A stretch of DNA of 64,000 nucleotides from positions 19,906 through 83,905 of the forward strand of contig CACYNH010000022.1 in assembly GCA_902775735.1 (NCBI GenBank), in the 5' to 3' direction. Below, piece after piece: positions 43,922-52,698 of this stretch. The DNA is from an uncultured Erysipelotrichaceae bacterium. Its GTDB lineage: Bacteria > Bacillota_I > Bacilli_A > Erysipelotrichales > Erysipelotrichaceae. Both the position numbers and the translations under genes were made by a program. The stretch's first letter is position 1. Each line of letters begins with the position of its first letter. The notes below the pieces were generated by a model. That model saw only the letters and a list, made by a program, of their open reading frames with translations, searched no databases and was not told where the DNA came from.

Positions 43922-45334
43922 TCAGAAGAATCTTCCGATCAGGTCGCGGGATGCGGCGCATGTGTCTTCCATGTCGCCGAAGCTGATAATTTCACCTGCG
44001 TAGTAGGTGTTCTGCTTACCCTGCATTTCCTCGAGCTTGTCGTACCAGCCGGCAGCGTAGTCTTCAGGAGAAACATGCGGGCAGTAGTATGTCTCCTGTT
44101 CATAGAGGCGTTCTTTCACCTTGAAGCCGCACATACGCATGTCGTCGAGCATGGCGTTGATTGTATAATCATAATCCGCGTCTTTGGAACCCATGTGGTT
44201 TCTCAGGGCGTAGACGCAGCACGGGCAGTTGGCGCCGAGGTCTTCCCATCTGTGGTAGTAGACCATCGCATGGCCGAGTCTTTCCGGAACCATGTTGTCG
44301 AAGATGTAGCCGGAGATGGTCGGGCTTTCGTCCTTTTCGAAGGTGGCGATGAAGTCGACATACTTTTCATGGATGATCTTTGAGAAGAGCTCTTTTTCCT
44401 CTTCTCTCGCGTCGGCGTACTGGGCGAACCAGTCAAGCGGCGTTGTGACGATGAGCTTGTCAAATTCTTCAACGGTTTCGCCTTCGGCAGTGCGCAGGGT
44501 GACTTTGATCTTTCCCTCTGTGCCTTCGGCAGGTCTTTCGACCTTGACGACTTCGGTGTTCAGATGAGCCGGATGGATGAGCTTTTTATTGGCTGCTTCA
44601 TAGATGGACTGTGTGCCGTCCTTCCATGTCCAGAGTCTCATGTTTACGAATTCGATGGCTGTGGTTGTGTCGAGATATTTCATGACATAGGCAGCCGGGA
44701 TTTCATCGAAATAGCCGTAGCCGAATGAGGTGTACGGGCCGATCCAGATCTTCATGACGTCTTCAACGCCGTTGATTCTGCAGAATTCAGCGAACGGAAG
44801 CGCGAGATCTTTGAGGTTGGGATTGACGCCTTCAATCGGAAGAAGCGCGTCATCGACGCCTTTGGAAAGACCGGAGTATTTACCCTGGGCAACGCCGCGG
44901 TGGCCGTAGCAGTCGTATCCCTTGTATTTTGTCTCCATGATCTCAACAAGCTTCTTCATCTGCTTCTTGAGTCTTAAGAGATCCTTTGTCTTCTGGATGG
45001 ACGGGTTCTTCTTCACATCAAACGGATAGATTTCCTTGCCGGAGGAATCCCTGTACATTCTTCTCATGTTGGGACCGTCATAGTGGCCCACACCGCCGAA
45101 CTTTTCGACTTCGTGGACAGCGTGGTAAGTGATGGCGCCCATGATCGCGCCTGTTTCGAAGCTTCTCTCTTCCCCGTTGACTTCGATCTTCGGCGAGTAG
45201 GACTTGCCGCCGACCTTGTTCAGTTTTTCATAGATTTCATAGTTTCTGTATCCCTTGAACTGCAGATACATCGCAGCGGAAATACCGGCAGGACCGCCGC
45301 CGATAATACAGACTCTCTCGTCAATATTTGTCAT
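43922..45334 (-). CDS. FAD-dependent polyunsaturated fatty acid isomerase-like protein
   Basis: 470 residues. FAD dinucleotide fold VCIIGGGPAGISAAMYLQF, followed by VGGKSYSP, ETGAIMGAITY and, in the middle, GPYTSFGYGYFDEIPAAYV and WTWKDGTQSIYE. The C-terminal part reads TISGYIFDN, PERLGHAMVYYHRWED and YYAGEIISFGDMEDTC. These are, from memory, close matches to Cutibacterium acnes PAI, the enzyme that turns linoleic acid into trans-10,cis-12 conjugated linoleic acid. A flavin amine-oxidase fold is certain; the isomerase activity is inference from similarity. First gene of a two-gene operon. Confidence 0.8.
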   Translation of the reverse strand: MTNIDERVCIIGGGPAGISAAMYLQFKGYRNYEIYEKLNKVGGKSYSPKIEVNGEERSFETGAIMGAITYHAVHEVEKFGGVGHYDGPNMRRMYRDSSGKEIYPFDVKKNPSIQKTKDLLRLKKQMKKLVEIMETKYKGYDCYGHRGVAQGKYSGLSKGVDDALLPIEGVNPNLKDLALPFAEFCRINGVEDVMKIWIGPYTSFGYGYFDEIPAAYVMKYLDTTTAIEFVNMRLWTWKDGTQSIYEAANKKLIHPAHLNTEVVKVERPAEGTEGKIKVTLRTAEGETVEEFDKLIVTTPLDWFAQYADAREEEKELFSKIIHEKYVDFIATFEKDESPTISGYIFDNMVPERLGHAMVYYHRWEDLGANCPCCVYALRNHMGSKDADYDYTINAMLDDMRMCGFKVKERLYEQETYYCPHVSPEDYAAGWYDKLEEMQGKQNTYYAGEIISFGDMEDTCAASRDLIGRFF

Positions 45335-45650
45335 TTTGAATTATGACCCCTTTCTTATCATCACTTCACGGGCGTGATGCGCTGACTGTATTTTATCATC
45401 GAAACCCGTCCGCAATTTGCGGTTTCGTGAATTATTTCACTTATATTCATTTCATAAAGAAAAACAAATCCGTTTTCTTTCACACATGTGCAAAGAAACC
45501 GCAGAACGTTTTCTGAAAACTTTCACATTTCAGACCGGAAATGACACAGACCGTGAGAGTTCCTGCTTTCTTCAGGGTATGCTCTGCGAACGCCCTGTAC
45601 GTTCAGGGCCCCGGAAAGATATAATGAACCCGACAGAAAAGGAAACAGCT
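45335..45650. other. Divergent intergenic region with promoters and palindromes
   Basis: No gene seen. Contains a perfect CCGCAATTTGCGG palindrome (45410-45422), a TAAAAT that could be the -10 for the isomerase operon (minus strand), an inverted repeat GCCCTG-N6-CAGGGC (about 45591-45608) and TATAAT at 45620-45625 for the plus-strand gene that follows. Confidence 0.5.
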
Positions 45651-46292
45651 ATGAAATACTATATTCCCGGATGCGATGTGCGAAGAAGGCATCCTGACGA
45701 AGTGCATAAAATGGAAATGTGGATGAACACGCATGGAATTGAGACAGCCGCCTGCTGCAGAAAGGATCTCTCCTTTCTCAAAGACGGTGACATGATCATC
45801 GAAAACTGCACTCTGTGCGAACTGATGTTAAAGGAACGGGTTCCCCATATTCCTTTCATGAGTCTCTATGAGTTTCTTGACGGCATTGACTTTGAATGGC
45901 CGGATTATCATGGCATGGCGGTCACCCTGCAGGACTGCCGGCGGGTTCAGGAAAACAAAGCCCTGCATGAAGCGGTCAGAAACATCATGCGCAAAATGAA
46001 CATTCAGATCATCGAAATGGAAGAAAACCGTGAAAAATCGCAGTACTGCGGCGTCTGGTATAACAATCCTCCTGCCACTGACTGTGTGCAGCTGGCGCCG
46101 GTGACTTTCGCGAAGCTTGAAGAGCAGAGAGAACTTCTCAGCCCTGAAGCGCAGAAAGAAAAGATGGAAGCCCGGGTGAAGCTGTATACAACAGAGAAGG
46201 TCGCGGTTTACTGCAACGGCTGCGAAAAAGGTCTGCTGATTGGCGGCATCAGGCCTGTTCACCTGATTGAGCTGATCGCAAAGGAACTGTGA
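45651..46292 (+). CDS. Cysteine-rich CCG-domain protein (HdrB-like)
   Basis: 213 residues. Cysteine motifs YIPGCDVRRRHP, ACCRKDLSFL, NCTLCELML, QDCRRVQENKALHEAV and YCNGCEKGLL match the heterodisulfide-reductase-B-like CCG domain, which usually binds a non-cubane Fe-S cluster and acts in thiol/disulfide electron transfer. Stand-alone and not next to hdr genes. The start at 45651 follows AAGGA; an upstream in-frame ATG at 45624 overlaps the probable -10 box and is unlikely. Confidence 0.7.
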   Translation: MKYYIPGCDVRRRHPDEVHKMEMWMNTHGIETAACCRKDLSFLKDGDMIIENCTLCELMLKERVPHIPFMSLYEFLDGIDFEWPDYHGMAVTLQDCRRVQENKALHEAVRNIMRKMNIQIIEMEENREKSQYCGVWYNNPPATDCVQLAPVTFAKLEEQRELLSPEAQKEKMEARVKLYTTEKVAVYCNGCEKGLLIGGIRPVHLIELIAKEL

Positions 46293-46313
46293 CAAAACAG
46301 CCTGAAAGTGTCT

Positions 46314-46346
46314 CATTCAGGCAATCAGATGACCCATTCAGGCAAT
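46314..46346 (+). repeat. Direct repeat CATTCAGGCAAT upstream of the DegV gene
   Basis: Identical copies at 46314-46325 and 46335-46346, 21 bases apart (two helical turns), around the -35 region of a TAGAAT promoter (46353-46358). Candidate binding site for a transcription factor. Confidence 0.45.
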
Positions 46347-46376
46347 TTAGAGTAGAATTTTGACAGGAGGCATTTT

Positions 46377-47240
46377 ATGGCATTTGCAGTTTTTACGGAC
46401 GGGACCGCGAATCTTCCTGGCAGTCTGCTGGAAGGCATCACGCTTCTGCCCAGTGAATATACAGTCGACGGAGAGCCCCGCACCTACACGGGCGACATTG
46501 AGCATTTCGACCCGAAGGCTTATTACGACAGCCTGCGCAGCGGCGTCAGCGTCAAGACAAGTCTTCTGAACACAGGTCTCTTCATTGAGCACTTCACCCC
46601 GCTTCTTGAAGAAGGAACGGACGTGATCTATATCGCGATGAGCTCGGGTATCTCGGGAACATACAACGCGGCGAAAACAGCGGCGGACCAGCTCATGGAG
46701 GAGCATCCGGGCAGGTTTGTCCATATCGTCGATTCGCATGGCTGCGGGTTCGGCAGCGGCATGCTGGCGGTCAGGGGAGCGGAACTTTCGAAAGAAGGAA
46801 AAGATGTGCGTGAAGCCGCGCAGATTCTCGATGACATGGTCCCCCACTGCTGCCAGTACTTCACCGTCGATGATCTGAACTTCTTAAAAAGAACCGGAAG
46901 GGTTTCCGGCGCCACAGCGTTAATCGGCACAACCCTGCGGATCAAGCCGATCCTCTATGGCGATCATACCGGTCACATCGTTTCCTGCGCGATCAGCCAC
47001 GGGCGGAAGAAGTCTGTAAGGATGCTGGCGCAGAAATACAGCGAAAAGCACATGGACCTCAAAGCCCCGAAGATCTACATCTCCCATGGCGACTGCATTG
47101 AGGACGCCGAATCGCTCAGGGACATGGTTCTTGAAATCACCCCGGACGCAGAGATCACGATCTGCGCCCATGAGCCCTTTTCCGGCGCCCATGTCGGTCC
47201 CGGCATGCTGGGGCTGTTCTTCCTGGGAAATGAGCGTTAA
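46377..47240 (+). CDS. DegV family fatty-acid-binding protein (FakB-like)
   Basis: 287 residues. Motifs IYIAMSSGISGTYNAAKTAA, VDSHGCGFGSGMLA and TVDDLNFLKRTGRVSG are typical of DegV/FakB, which bind a fatty acid and present it to fatty acid kinase FakA for phosphorylation. The conserved C-terminal H-x-GPG is seen in FSGAHVGPGMLG. No fakA in the window. Start follows AGGAGG. Its place beside a fatty-acid isomerase operon suggests a shared role in use of exogenous fatty acids. Confidence 0.88.
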   Translation: MAFAVFTDGTANLPGSLLEGITLLPSEYTVDGEPRTYTGDIEHFDPKAYYDSLRSGVSVKTSLLNTGLFIEHFTPLLEEGTDVIYIAMSSGISGTYNAAKTAADQLMEEHPGRFVHIVDSHGCGFGSGMLAVRGAELSKEGKDVREAAQILDDMVPHCCQYFTVDDLNFLKRTGRVSGATALIGTTLRIKPILYGDHTGHIVSCAISHGRKKSVRMLAQKYSEKHMDLKAPKIYISHGDCIEDAESLRDMVLEITPDAEITICAHEPFSGAHVGPGMLGLFFLGNER

Positions 47241-47255
47241 GGATTGAATATTACC

Positions 47256-47282
47256 AAACAGGAGCCGCGGCTCCTGTTTTTG
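47256..47282 (+). terminator. Terminator after the DegV gene
   Basis: AAACAGGAGCC and GGCTCCTGTTT arms followed by T. Confidence 0.88.
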
Positions 47283-47409
47283 TCTGATTTCTTAAAGAAT
47301 TGACACAAAACAGTCCGAATAATCAACCGTCATATAGTATAATTCCTGTGCCGAAAATCCGGCCCACCGGCGGATTGTTTGGAAAACAGAAATATTCGGA
47401 GGAAAGAAA

Positions 47410-48594
47410 ATGAAGAAAATGTTCAAAGTTCTTGTGCTCCTGCTTGCGTTGGTTCTGGTTCTGCCGATGGCTGCCTGCAGCTCTGGCGGCGGAGTGACAA
47501 AAGCGGACACAAAGGAAGGCGTCAAAGAGCTGACCGACAAATTCTATGAAGGTCTTGCGGAAGAAGACAAGATCTCCATGACCACATTCTACAGCGGCGA
47601 AAAATACAGCACCTTCATTCTTGACGGCGACGTCATGCACATGGAGGATATCGCCAACAGCATGTCCTATTATCTCTTCAAGGAAAACGGAAAGAACTAT
47701 TATATGGCTGACGGTGAAGAGCCGGTCAAGGAAGATGTCATGTATGACATCACAAAGGACACCATCAAAAATGTTCTGAATATGTTCGTCAACGGTCTGC
47801 TTGATTCCGAGGAAACAACAGACGACGACTTCACCTTCGCTTCCGAGCTGAGCGCAAAGAACGATGTTTCCACCCTGAAGACAGATATCTCCACTGAACA
47901 GGAAGGCGAAACAGTCACTCTGACTGTCATCGGCACCAAGTCCGATTCAAAGATTGACTCCATCACAGTCAAACAGGGCGAGGAAGAACTCTACCGCTAT
48001 GAATTCAAGCATAACGTGAGTATCGAACTGCCTGAACACGAAATCTATGATCCGTCCCTGTTCTACAAGCACATCGACAGCCCGTACGCGACAGTTTCCG
48101 ATGTCCTGGCTGAATACGCGGACACCGAAGACTTCAACTACATGTGCTATGACGAAAACATCCTGATCTTCACTGAGAAAGACGGCAGACAGCTGCAGCT
48201 CACAGCGCCGCTCGGCGATCTTGCGGAAGAGTATAACAATATCGACACCATGGAGGATGACTTCCGTGAAAAAGAAATCGGAATGATCAAAGATCTTGCG
48301 GTCACCGACTGCCTCGACTACACAGACGCCCTGCTTTCCGCGGAAGAAATGGAATCCAACAATGGCAGAACTGTCGGTGAACTCTTCGACGAAGGCTACG
48401 AAGGCGCAAGCTACATGTTCGGTGATACATACTACCTCGAGCTTGATAAGGGTCCCTTCACATACGCTGTTGATCTCTCACTTCCGGAAGGCTTCGATCT
48501 GGAAGGCGAAATCGACTATGATGCTATGAGAGACTGTGTCGCTGAGAACTTCCGCTTCGTTATGCCCAACACGGCGTACGTTCCCCTGCATTAA
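47410..48594 (+). CDS. Lipoprotein of unknown function
   Basis: 394 residues. Signal peptide with lipobox LPMAAC. The mature protein is acidic and shows no known catalytic motif; the first part (KLxxFYxGLAxEDKISMTTFYSG-like layout) resembles LolA/DUF-type beta-rich lipoproteins. Surface-exposed and followed by a strong terminator. A TATAAT lies at about 47336, and AGGAGG-like GGAGGAAAG precedes the start. Confidence 0.6.
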   Translation: MKKMFKVLVLLLALVLVLPMAACSSGGGVTKADTKEGVKELTDKFYEGLAEEDKISMTTFYSGEKYSTFILDGDVMHMEDIANSMSYYLFKENGKNYYMADGEEPVKEDVMYDITKDTIKNVLNMFVNGLLDSEETTDDDFTFASELSAKNDVSTLKTDISTEQEGETVTLTVIGTKSDSKIDSITVKQGEEELYRYEFKHNVSIELPEHEIYDPSLFYKHIDSPYATVSDVLAEYADTEDFNYMCYDENILIFTEKDGRQLQLTAPLGDLAEEYNNIDTMEDDFREKEIGMIKDLAVTDCLDYTDALLSAEEMESNNGRTVGELFDEGYEGASYMFGDTYYLELDKGPFTYAVDLSLPEGFDLEGEIDYDAMRDCVAENFRFVMPNTAYVPLH

Positions 48595-48608
48595 ACAATA
48601 TTCTTAAG

Positions 48609-48642
48609 AAACATCTTCTTTCGCGGGAAGATGTTTTCTTTA
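48609..48642 (+). terminator. Terminator after the lipoprotein gene
   Basis: AAACATCTTC and GAAGATGTTT arms followed by TCTTT. Confidence 0.8.
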
Positions 48643-48698
48643 TGATTCCGAAGGTCCGAAATGTGTTAAGCTGTCTGAGCAAGTGAGGTAAATGATCC

Positions 48699-49931
48699 AT
48701 GTTATTTACAGAAAGAAAGAAATATGCGGCAGCGCTTCTTGCCTGCCTGATGGCTCTGGGCGGCTGCGCCAGAGAAACCGCGAAACCGCAGGTGGAAAAT
48801 GAAGAGCCTGTACAGGAAACCGCAAAAGAGGAATACCCTGCCATTGAAGCGGGTATCTATGAAATTTCAAAACACGGCAACATTATCCTGACCGTCGCAC
48901 CTGAAACGATGATGGAATACGGCTATGAGGAAGCGGACATCGTTGATGTGGAAATCAACGGCCGTCATGAACTCATGCCGATCGGCACCAACTACTCCGA
49001 CGTCGACGTCGGAAAGATGATCTGCCGCTATGACCTGGAAGATGAAATCCCGCACATCACCCTGGCGGTTTCCGGCGGAAACATCACCGATGTCATGGAA
49101 GTGGCGGACAAAGTCGAGACCAATGATGAAAAAGGCTATGAATGGGTATTCCGCGACGGCATTGACGAGAATATTGCAGTCAATATCACCATGGCTGAAA
49201 AACAGGGCTATGCCGAGGAACTGAAGATTCACAAGGTCACGGCGACCCGCACCAACGAAAGAAGCGACTATCCGGATCTTACCGACGCAGAATACGCAAA
49301 CTTCCGCGCCGTCACCACGACCGGAATGGGCAAAGACACCCTCTTCCGCTCCACCTCCCCTGTCAATCCCAAGATCGGCAGAAACAAAGAAGCGGATGAA
49401 GCCCTTTCCCTGAACGGCGTGCACACCGTGATCAATCTGGCGGATTATGAAGCGGAAATGAAGGAATTCCCGGATTACAGCCTGACTTATTATTCCAGAT
49501 GCGATATTCTCAACCTCGCCATGTCGATGGACATGACGCTGGAAGAAAATCAGAAAAAGCTTGCGGATGCGGTCAGGTTCATGAATGAACATGAAGGACC
49601 TTACCTGGTCCATTGCCTGGAAGGAAAAGACCGCACCGGTTTTGTGATCGCTGTGTTTGAAAGCCTGATGGGCGCGACTATGGATGAAGTCGTGGAAGAC
49701 TACATGGTCACCTACTATAACTTCTACGGCGTCAAAAAAGGCGATGAAAACTATGAGCGGATTGCGAAGATCGCCTCTGATTTGATGAACGCCGCATACG
49801 GCACAGAAGTCAAAGCGGATGAGCCGCTGAACAAATACGCCGAAGAATATCTGAAGAAAACAGGTCTTTCACAGGAAGATATCGATGAGCTGAAAACACG
49901 TCTCGCCAGGGATTACGGCGGACAGAACTGA
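48699..49931 (+). CDS. Lipid-anchored tyrosine phosphatase-like protein, copy 1
   Basis: 410 residues. Signal peptide with lipobox LGGC. The C-terminal half is a Y_phosphatase3-type domain: FRSTSPVNPKIGRNKEAD and the catalytic loop HCLEGKDRTGF (HCx5R). The N-terminal part (GNIILTVAPETMMEYGYEEA, IVDVEINGRHELMPIG) resembles the C-terminal domain of SAM hydroxide adenosyltransferases. It is therefore an extracytoplasmic phosphatase; whether the substrate is a phosphotyrosine protein or a phospholipid/inositol phosphate is open. A diverged paralogue lies at 56052-57302. Confidence 0.78.
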   Translation: MLFTERKKYAAALLACLMALGGCARETAKPQVENEEPVQETAKEEYPAIEAGIYEISKHGNIILTVAPETMMEYGYEEADIVDVEINGRHELMPIGTNYSDVDVGKMICRYDLEDEIPHITLAVSGGNITDVMEVADKVETNDEKGYEWVFRDGIDENIAVNITMAEKQGYAEELKIHKVTATRTNERSDYPDLTDAEYANFRAVTTTGMGKDTLFRSTSPVNPKIGRNKEADEALSLNGVHTVINLADYEAEMKEFPDYSLTYYSRCDILNLAMSMDMTLEENQKKLADAVRFMNEHEGPYLVHCLEGKDRTGFVIAVFESLMGATMDEVVEDYMVTYYNFYGVKKGDENYERIAKIASDLMNAAYGTEVKADEPLNKYAEEYLKKTGLSQEDIDELKTRLARDYGGQN

Positions 49932-49939
49932 GCGTTCCC

Positions 49940-49970
49940 AGCGGAGTCATACCGGCTCCGCTTTTCTTTT
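49940..49970 (+). terminator. Terminator after the phosphatase gene
   Basis: AGCGGAG and CTCCGCT arms followed by TTTCTTTT. Confidence 0.8.
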
Positions 49971-49985
49971 GAGGCAGCCGGAGAG

Positions 49986-50014
49986 TTGCGTCACAGAAAC
50001 CGCAATTCTATAAT
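49986..50014 (+). promoter_or_regulatory. Promoter of the radical SAM gene
   Basis: TTGCGT at 49986-49991, 17-base spacer and TATAAT at 50009-50014. Confidence 0.65.
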
Positions 50015-50054
50015 CTCTTTGTATATGAAATGAACGCAGAACAGGAGAAAACCG

Positions 50055-50948
50055 ATGAATCTTTCAGGAACCGTCTACCGGCCGCCCTATGAGGCGCAGT
50101 CTTTCCTTCTGCAGGTCACCCACGGCTGCAGCCATAATAAGTGCACATTCTGTTCGATGTATCCGGATGTGAGGTTTTCGGTATGTCCGATGGAAGAGAT
50201 CCGCGAAGATCTTGAAGAGGCTGCACGCATCTGTCCGCATGTGAAACGTGTTTTCCTTGAACATGGCGACGCATTTGTATTATCGGCGGAAAGGCTTCTT
50301 GAAATTGCCGCGGAGATTCACAAGTATCTTCCTGAAGTAAAGACAATTGCCATGTACGCATCCATTCAGAACATCGCTCACAAAACCGATGAAGAACTGA
50401 GGATGCTTAAGGAAGCGGGCATCGGCGGGCTGGACATCGGCGTGGAAAGCGGACTGGACGAAGCGCTTGCGTATATGAACAAAGGCCATACGGCAAAGGA
50501 AGCGGAACAGCAGCTTTTAAGGCTTCAGGCTGCCGGAATCACATACAGCTTCAATATCATCCTCGGCTCGGCCGGAGCGGATTTATGGAAGGAAAACGCG
50601 GAAACCACCGCGGCTTTGCTGAATAAAGTGCAGCCTTCCCTTCTTTTCACCGGCACCCTGCACGCGGAAAAAGGATGTCAGCTCCATGAAGATATGAAAA
50701 GCGGCGCCTTTAAAGAATGCACAATCGGGCAGCTGCTGGATGAGCAGGAACTCCTGCTGAACCTGCTGGATCTCAATGACACTGTCTACTTCGGTTCCCA
50801 CCCTTCCAACCTTGTGCCGATGCAGGCGTATCTGCCGAAGCATAAAAAGGAAATGATCCGTTATGTGAAGGAAACACGCAGACAGCTCAAAGGCCATCTT
50901 GATGAGTTCCCTGTGCGCGGGTCTGAAGGCTCCATATTGAACCGATAG
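50055..50948 (+). CDS. Radical SAM protein
   Basis: 297 residues. N-terminal LLQVTHGCSHNKCTFCSMYP provides the three cysteines of the 4Fe-4S cluster with an unusual C-x4-C-x2-C spacing that is known in a subgroup of radical SAM proteins. HKTDEELRMLKEAGIGGLDI and GVESG follow the usual barrel. Substrate unknown. Start follows AGGAG. Single gene between two terminators/promoters. Confidence 0.82.
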   Translation: MNLSGTVYRPPYEAQSFLLQVTHGCSHNKCTFCSMYPDVRFSVCPMEEIREDLEEAARICPHVKRVFLEHGDAFVLSAERLLEIAAEIHKYLPEVKTIAMYASIQNIAHKTDEELRMLKEAGIGGLDIGVESGLDEALAYMNKGHTAKEAEQQLLRLQAAGITYSFNIILGSAGADLWKENAETTAALLNKVQPSLLFTGTLHAEKGCQLHEDMKSGAFKECTIGQLLDEQELLLNLLDLNDTVYFGSHPSNLVPMQAYLPKHKKEMIRYVKETRRQLKGHLDEFPVRGSEGSILNR

Positions 50949-51018
50949 AAAAAGTGCTCTCTTTCCCTCTGCTTTAAAACGGCTATAATAGTGCTGTTTG
51001 GAATTGAGGAAAAAAGAA

Positions 51019-52272
51019 ATGATTATTGATCAGATTGATAAAAACATCCTGGAAATGGCAGAACATGCGGAAGAGGATCTCAAAGAAGTCTTTGCGGAAC
51101 TTGACCGCGTCAGTATGGTCACTTCCGACCGCATTCTCTCCGCTTTCATTGAAAACCGTGTTTCTTATTCCGACTTTGCGGATATTAACGGATACGGCAA
51201 TTACGACACCGGCCGGGAGAAACTGGAAAACATCTTCGCAAGAGTTCTCGGCTGTGAGGACGCTCTTGTCCGTCCGCAGATCATGAGCGGCACCAACGCT
51301 CTTTATCTTGCCTTCTCCGCCCTTTTAAAGCATGGCGACACATTGATCTCGATTTCCGGCGCGCCGTATGATTCGCTGCAGGAAATGATCGGTCTGTATG
51401 GGGATTCCTCCCAGTCACTCAAAGCTTATGGCGTGAAATATGAGCAGATTGATCTGATTGATTCAAAGTTTGATGAAGACGCAATTGTCGAAAGATTAAA
51501 GAGAAATGACGTGAAGCTTGTCGAGATCCAGAGATCAAGAGGCTACTCCCACCGCGATTCCTTAAGCATCGCCTCCATTGAACATGTCATCCAGAGAATC
51601 CGGGAAGTCAACACAGACGTCATCATCATGGTTGACAACTGCTATGGCGAACTGGTCGAAGACAGGGAGCCGGGCCACGTCGGGGCGGATGTCGTTGTCG
51701 GCTCGCTGATGAAGAATCTGGGCGGCGGCGTCGCGGCGACCGGCGGCTATGCGGCCGGCAGAAAAGACCTGATCGCGATGATTGCCGACAGGCTCACAGC
51801 ACCCGGCATCGGCAAGGAGCTCGGCGCCAACTTCAACCAGAACAACGCCTTCTTCAAAGGCATCTTCATGGCCCCCAATGCTGTTAAGTCAGCTCTTAAG
51901 ACAATGATCTTCTCCGCCTACATGATGGAGAAGCTCGGCTATAAGAACGTCTCCCCTTCCTCAAAGGAACACCGCACCGACATCATCCAGACAATGGAGC
52001 TCGGCGATGAGGAAAGCCTGGTGAACTTCACCCAGGGCCTGCAGGAATGTTCCCCGATCGATTCCTTCGTCAAGGTCATGCCCGCTCCGATGCCCGGCTA
52101 TCCGTTTGAGGAAGTCATGGCCTGCGGCGCCTTCACCCAGGGCAGCACCATCGAGCTTTCTGCGGACGCTCCGGTCATCCCGCCCTACACCCTCTTCATG
52201 CAGGGCGGCCTGTCCTATGACTATGGCAGACTGTCGATCATGCTGGCGCTGACCAAAATCCTGAAGAAATAA
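51019..52272 (+). CDS. Methionine gamma-lyase family / aluminium-resistance-type PLP protein
   Basis: 417 residues, PLP-dependent fold type I. Conserved pieces: SYSDFADINGYGNYDTGREK, QIMSGTNALYLAFSALLKHG, and the PLP lysine in GSLMKNLGGGVAATGGYAAG. This YnbB-like family is annotated as methionine gamma-lyase related or aluminium resistance protein and is often encoded near hfq or glnA; its reaction is not settled. Start at 51019 follows GAGGAAAA. Confidence 0.85.
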   Translation: MIIDQIDKNILEMAEHAEEDLKEVFAELDRVSMVTSDRILSAFIENRVSYSDFADINGYGNYDTGREKLENIFARVLGCEDALVRPQIMSGTNALYLAFSALLKHGDTLISISGAPYDSLQEMIGLYGDSSQSLKAYGVKYEQIDLIDSKFDEDAIVERLKRNDVKLVEIQRSRGYSHRDSLSIASIEHVIQRIREVNTDVIIMVDNCYGELVEDREPGHVGADVVVGSLMKNLGGGVAATGGYAAGRKDLIAMIADRLTAPGIGKELGANFNQNNAFFKGIFMAPNAVKSALKTMIFSAYMMEKLGYKNVSPSSKEHRTDIIQTMELGDEESLVNFTQGLQECSPIDSFVKVMPAPMPGYPFEEVMACGAFTQGSTIELSADAPVIPPYTLFMQGGLSYDYGRLSIMLALTKILKK

Positions 52273-52283
52273 TCCTGAAACGA

Positions 52284-52318
52284 AGCTGACCCGTCAAAAT
52301 GACGAGCCGCTTTTTTTT
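52284..52318 (+). terminator. Terminator after the methionine gamma-lyase family gene
   Basis: CGTCA and TGACG arms with AGC/GCT flanks, then TTTTTTTT. Confidence 0.7.
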
Positions 52319-52411
52319 CAGATCTGTACAGGTAAATATAATGCAAAGCTTCGGAAAGATCAGACACAAATTTCAGAATTTTATTTCGGGAATTCAGATT
52401 TTCCCTGCCTA

Positions 52412-52450
52412 TAAAAAAGACAGATGCGCTTCATTAAGAAGCCGCATCTG
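52412..52450 (-). terminator. Minus-strand terminator, probable end of an antisense RNA
   Basis: CAGATGCG, CTTC, five-base loop, GAAG, CGCATCTG arms; on the minus strand a TTTTTT follows. No annotated minus-strand gene ends here, and it lies just upstream of the small toxin-like gene. Readthrough from the SDR gene 350 bases away is the alternative source. Confidence 0.65.
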
Positions 52451-52498
52451 CGGATCACCATAACGGTGGCGGTCGCTCTGCGTGCCCTTCGGGTATGT

Positions 52499-52556
52499 CC
52501 TCCCATTCTCAAGGGAGGCGGCGGCTCCCTCCAGGAAACACTTCGCCAGGAAGGAG
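52499..52556 (+). promoter_or_regulatory. Leader that can hide the ribosome site of the small toxin-like gene
   Basis: CCTCCC (52499-52504) pairs with GGGAGG (52513-52518), and CTCCCTCC (52525-52532) can pair at seven of eight positions with GGAAGGAG (52549-52556), the ribosome site itself. Such structured leaders are typical of type I toxin mRNAs. Confidence 0.5.
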
Positions 52557-52563
52557 AATGCCT

Positions 52564-52683
52564 ATGGACGTTAATACAATGATCGGACTCATCTCCCTGG
52601 TAATCTCATGTATTTCCTTTGGAATGATGCTTCAGCCATCGAATGAAACGAAAAACGATCGCCACAAGTCTTCCAAACACTGA
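52564..52683 (+). CDS. Small hydrophobic protein, probable type I toxin
   Basis: 39 residues: one membrane helix (TMIGLISLVISCISFGMML) and a charged tail (ETKNDRHKSSKH). Start ATG after AAGGAG. The size, helix plus charged tail, structured leader, and terminator-like hairpin that reuses the end of the coding region fit the TxpA/BsrG or holin-like type I toxins of Bacillota. Homology cannot be proved by eye. Confidence 0.55.
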   Translation: MDVNTMIGLISLVISCISFGMMLQPSNETKNDRHKSSKH

Positions 52684-52698
52684 CGATCGTTTTCGTTA
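52646..52698. terminator. Hairpin at the end of the toxin-like gene
   Basis: AACGAAAAACGATCG pairs with CGATCGTTTTCGTT across a loop of about 20 bases; T-rich on both strands. Confidence 0.55.

Noticed and set aside
45410..45422. CCGCAA/TTGCGG words at several promoters as a shared operator
   Set aside because: At 49986 and 59745 the TTGCGT/TTGCGG is simply the -35 box at correct spacing, so recurrence is explained without a regulator.
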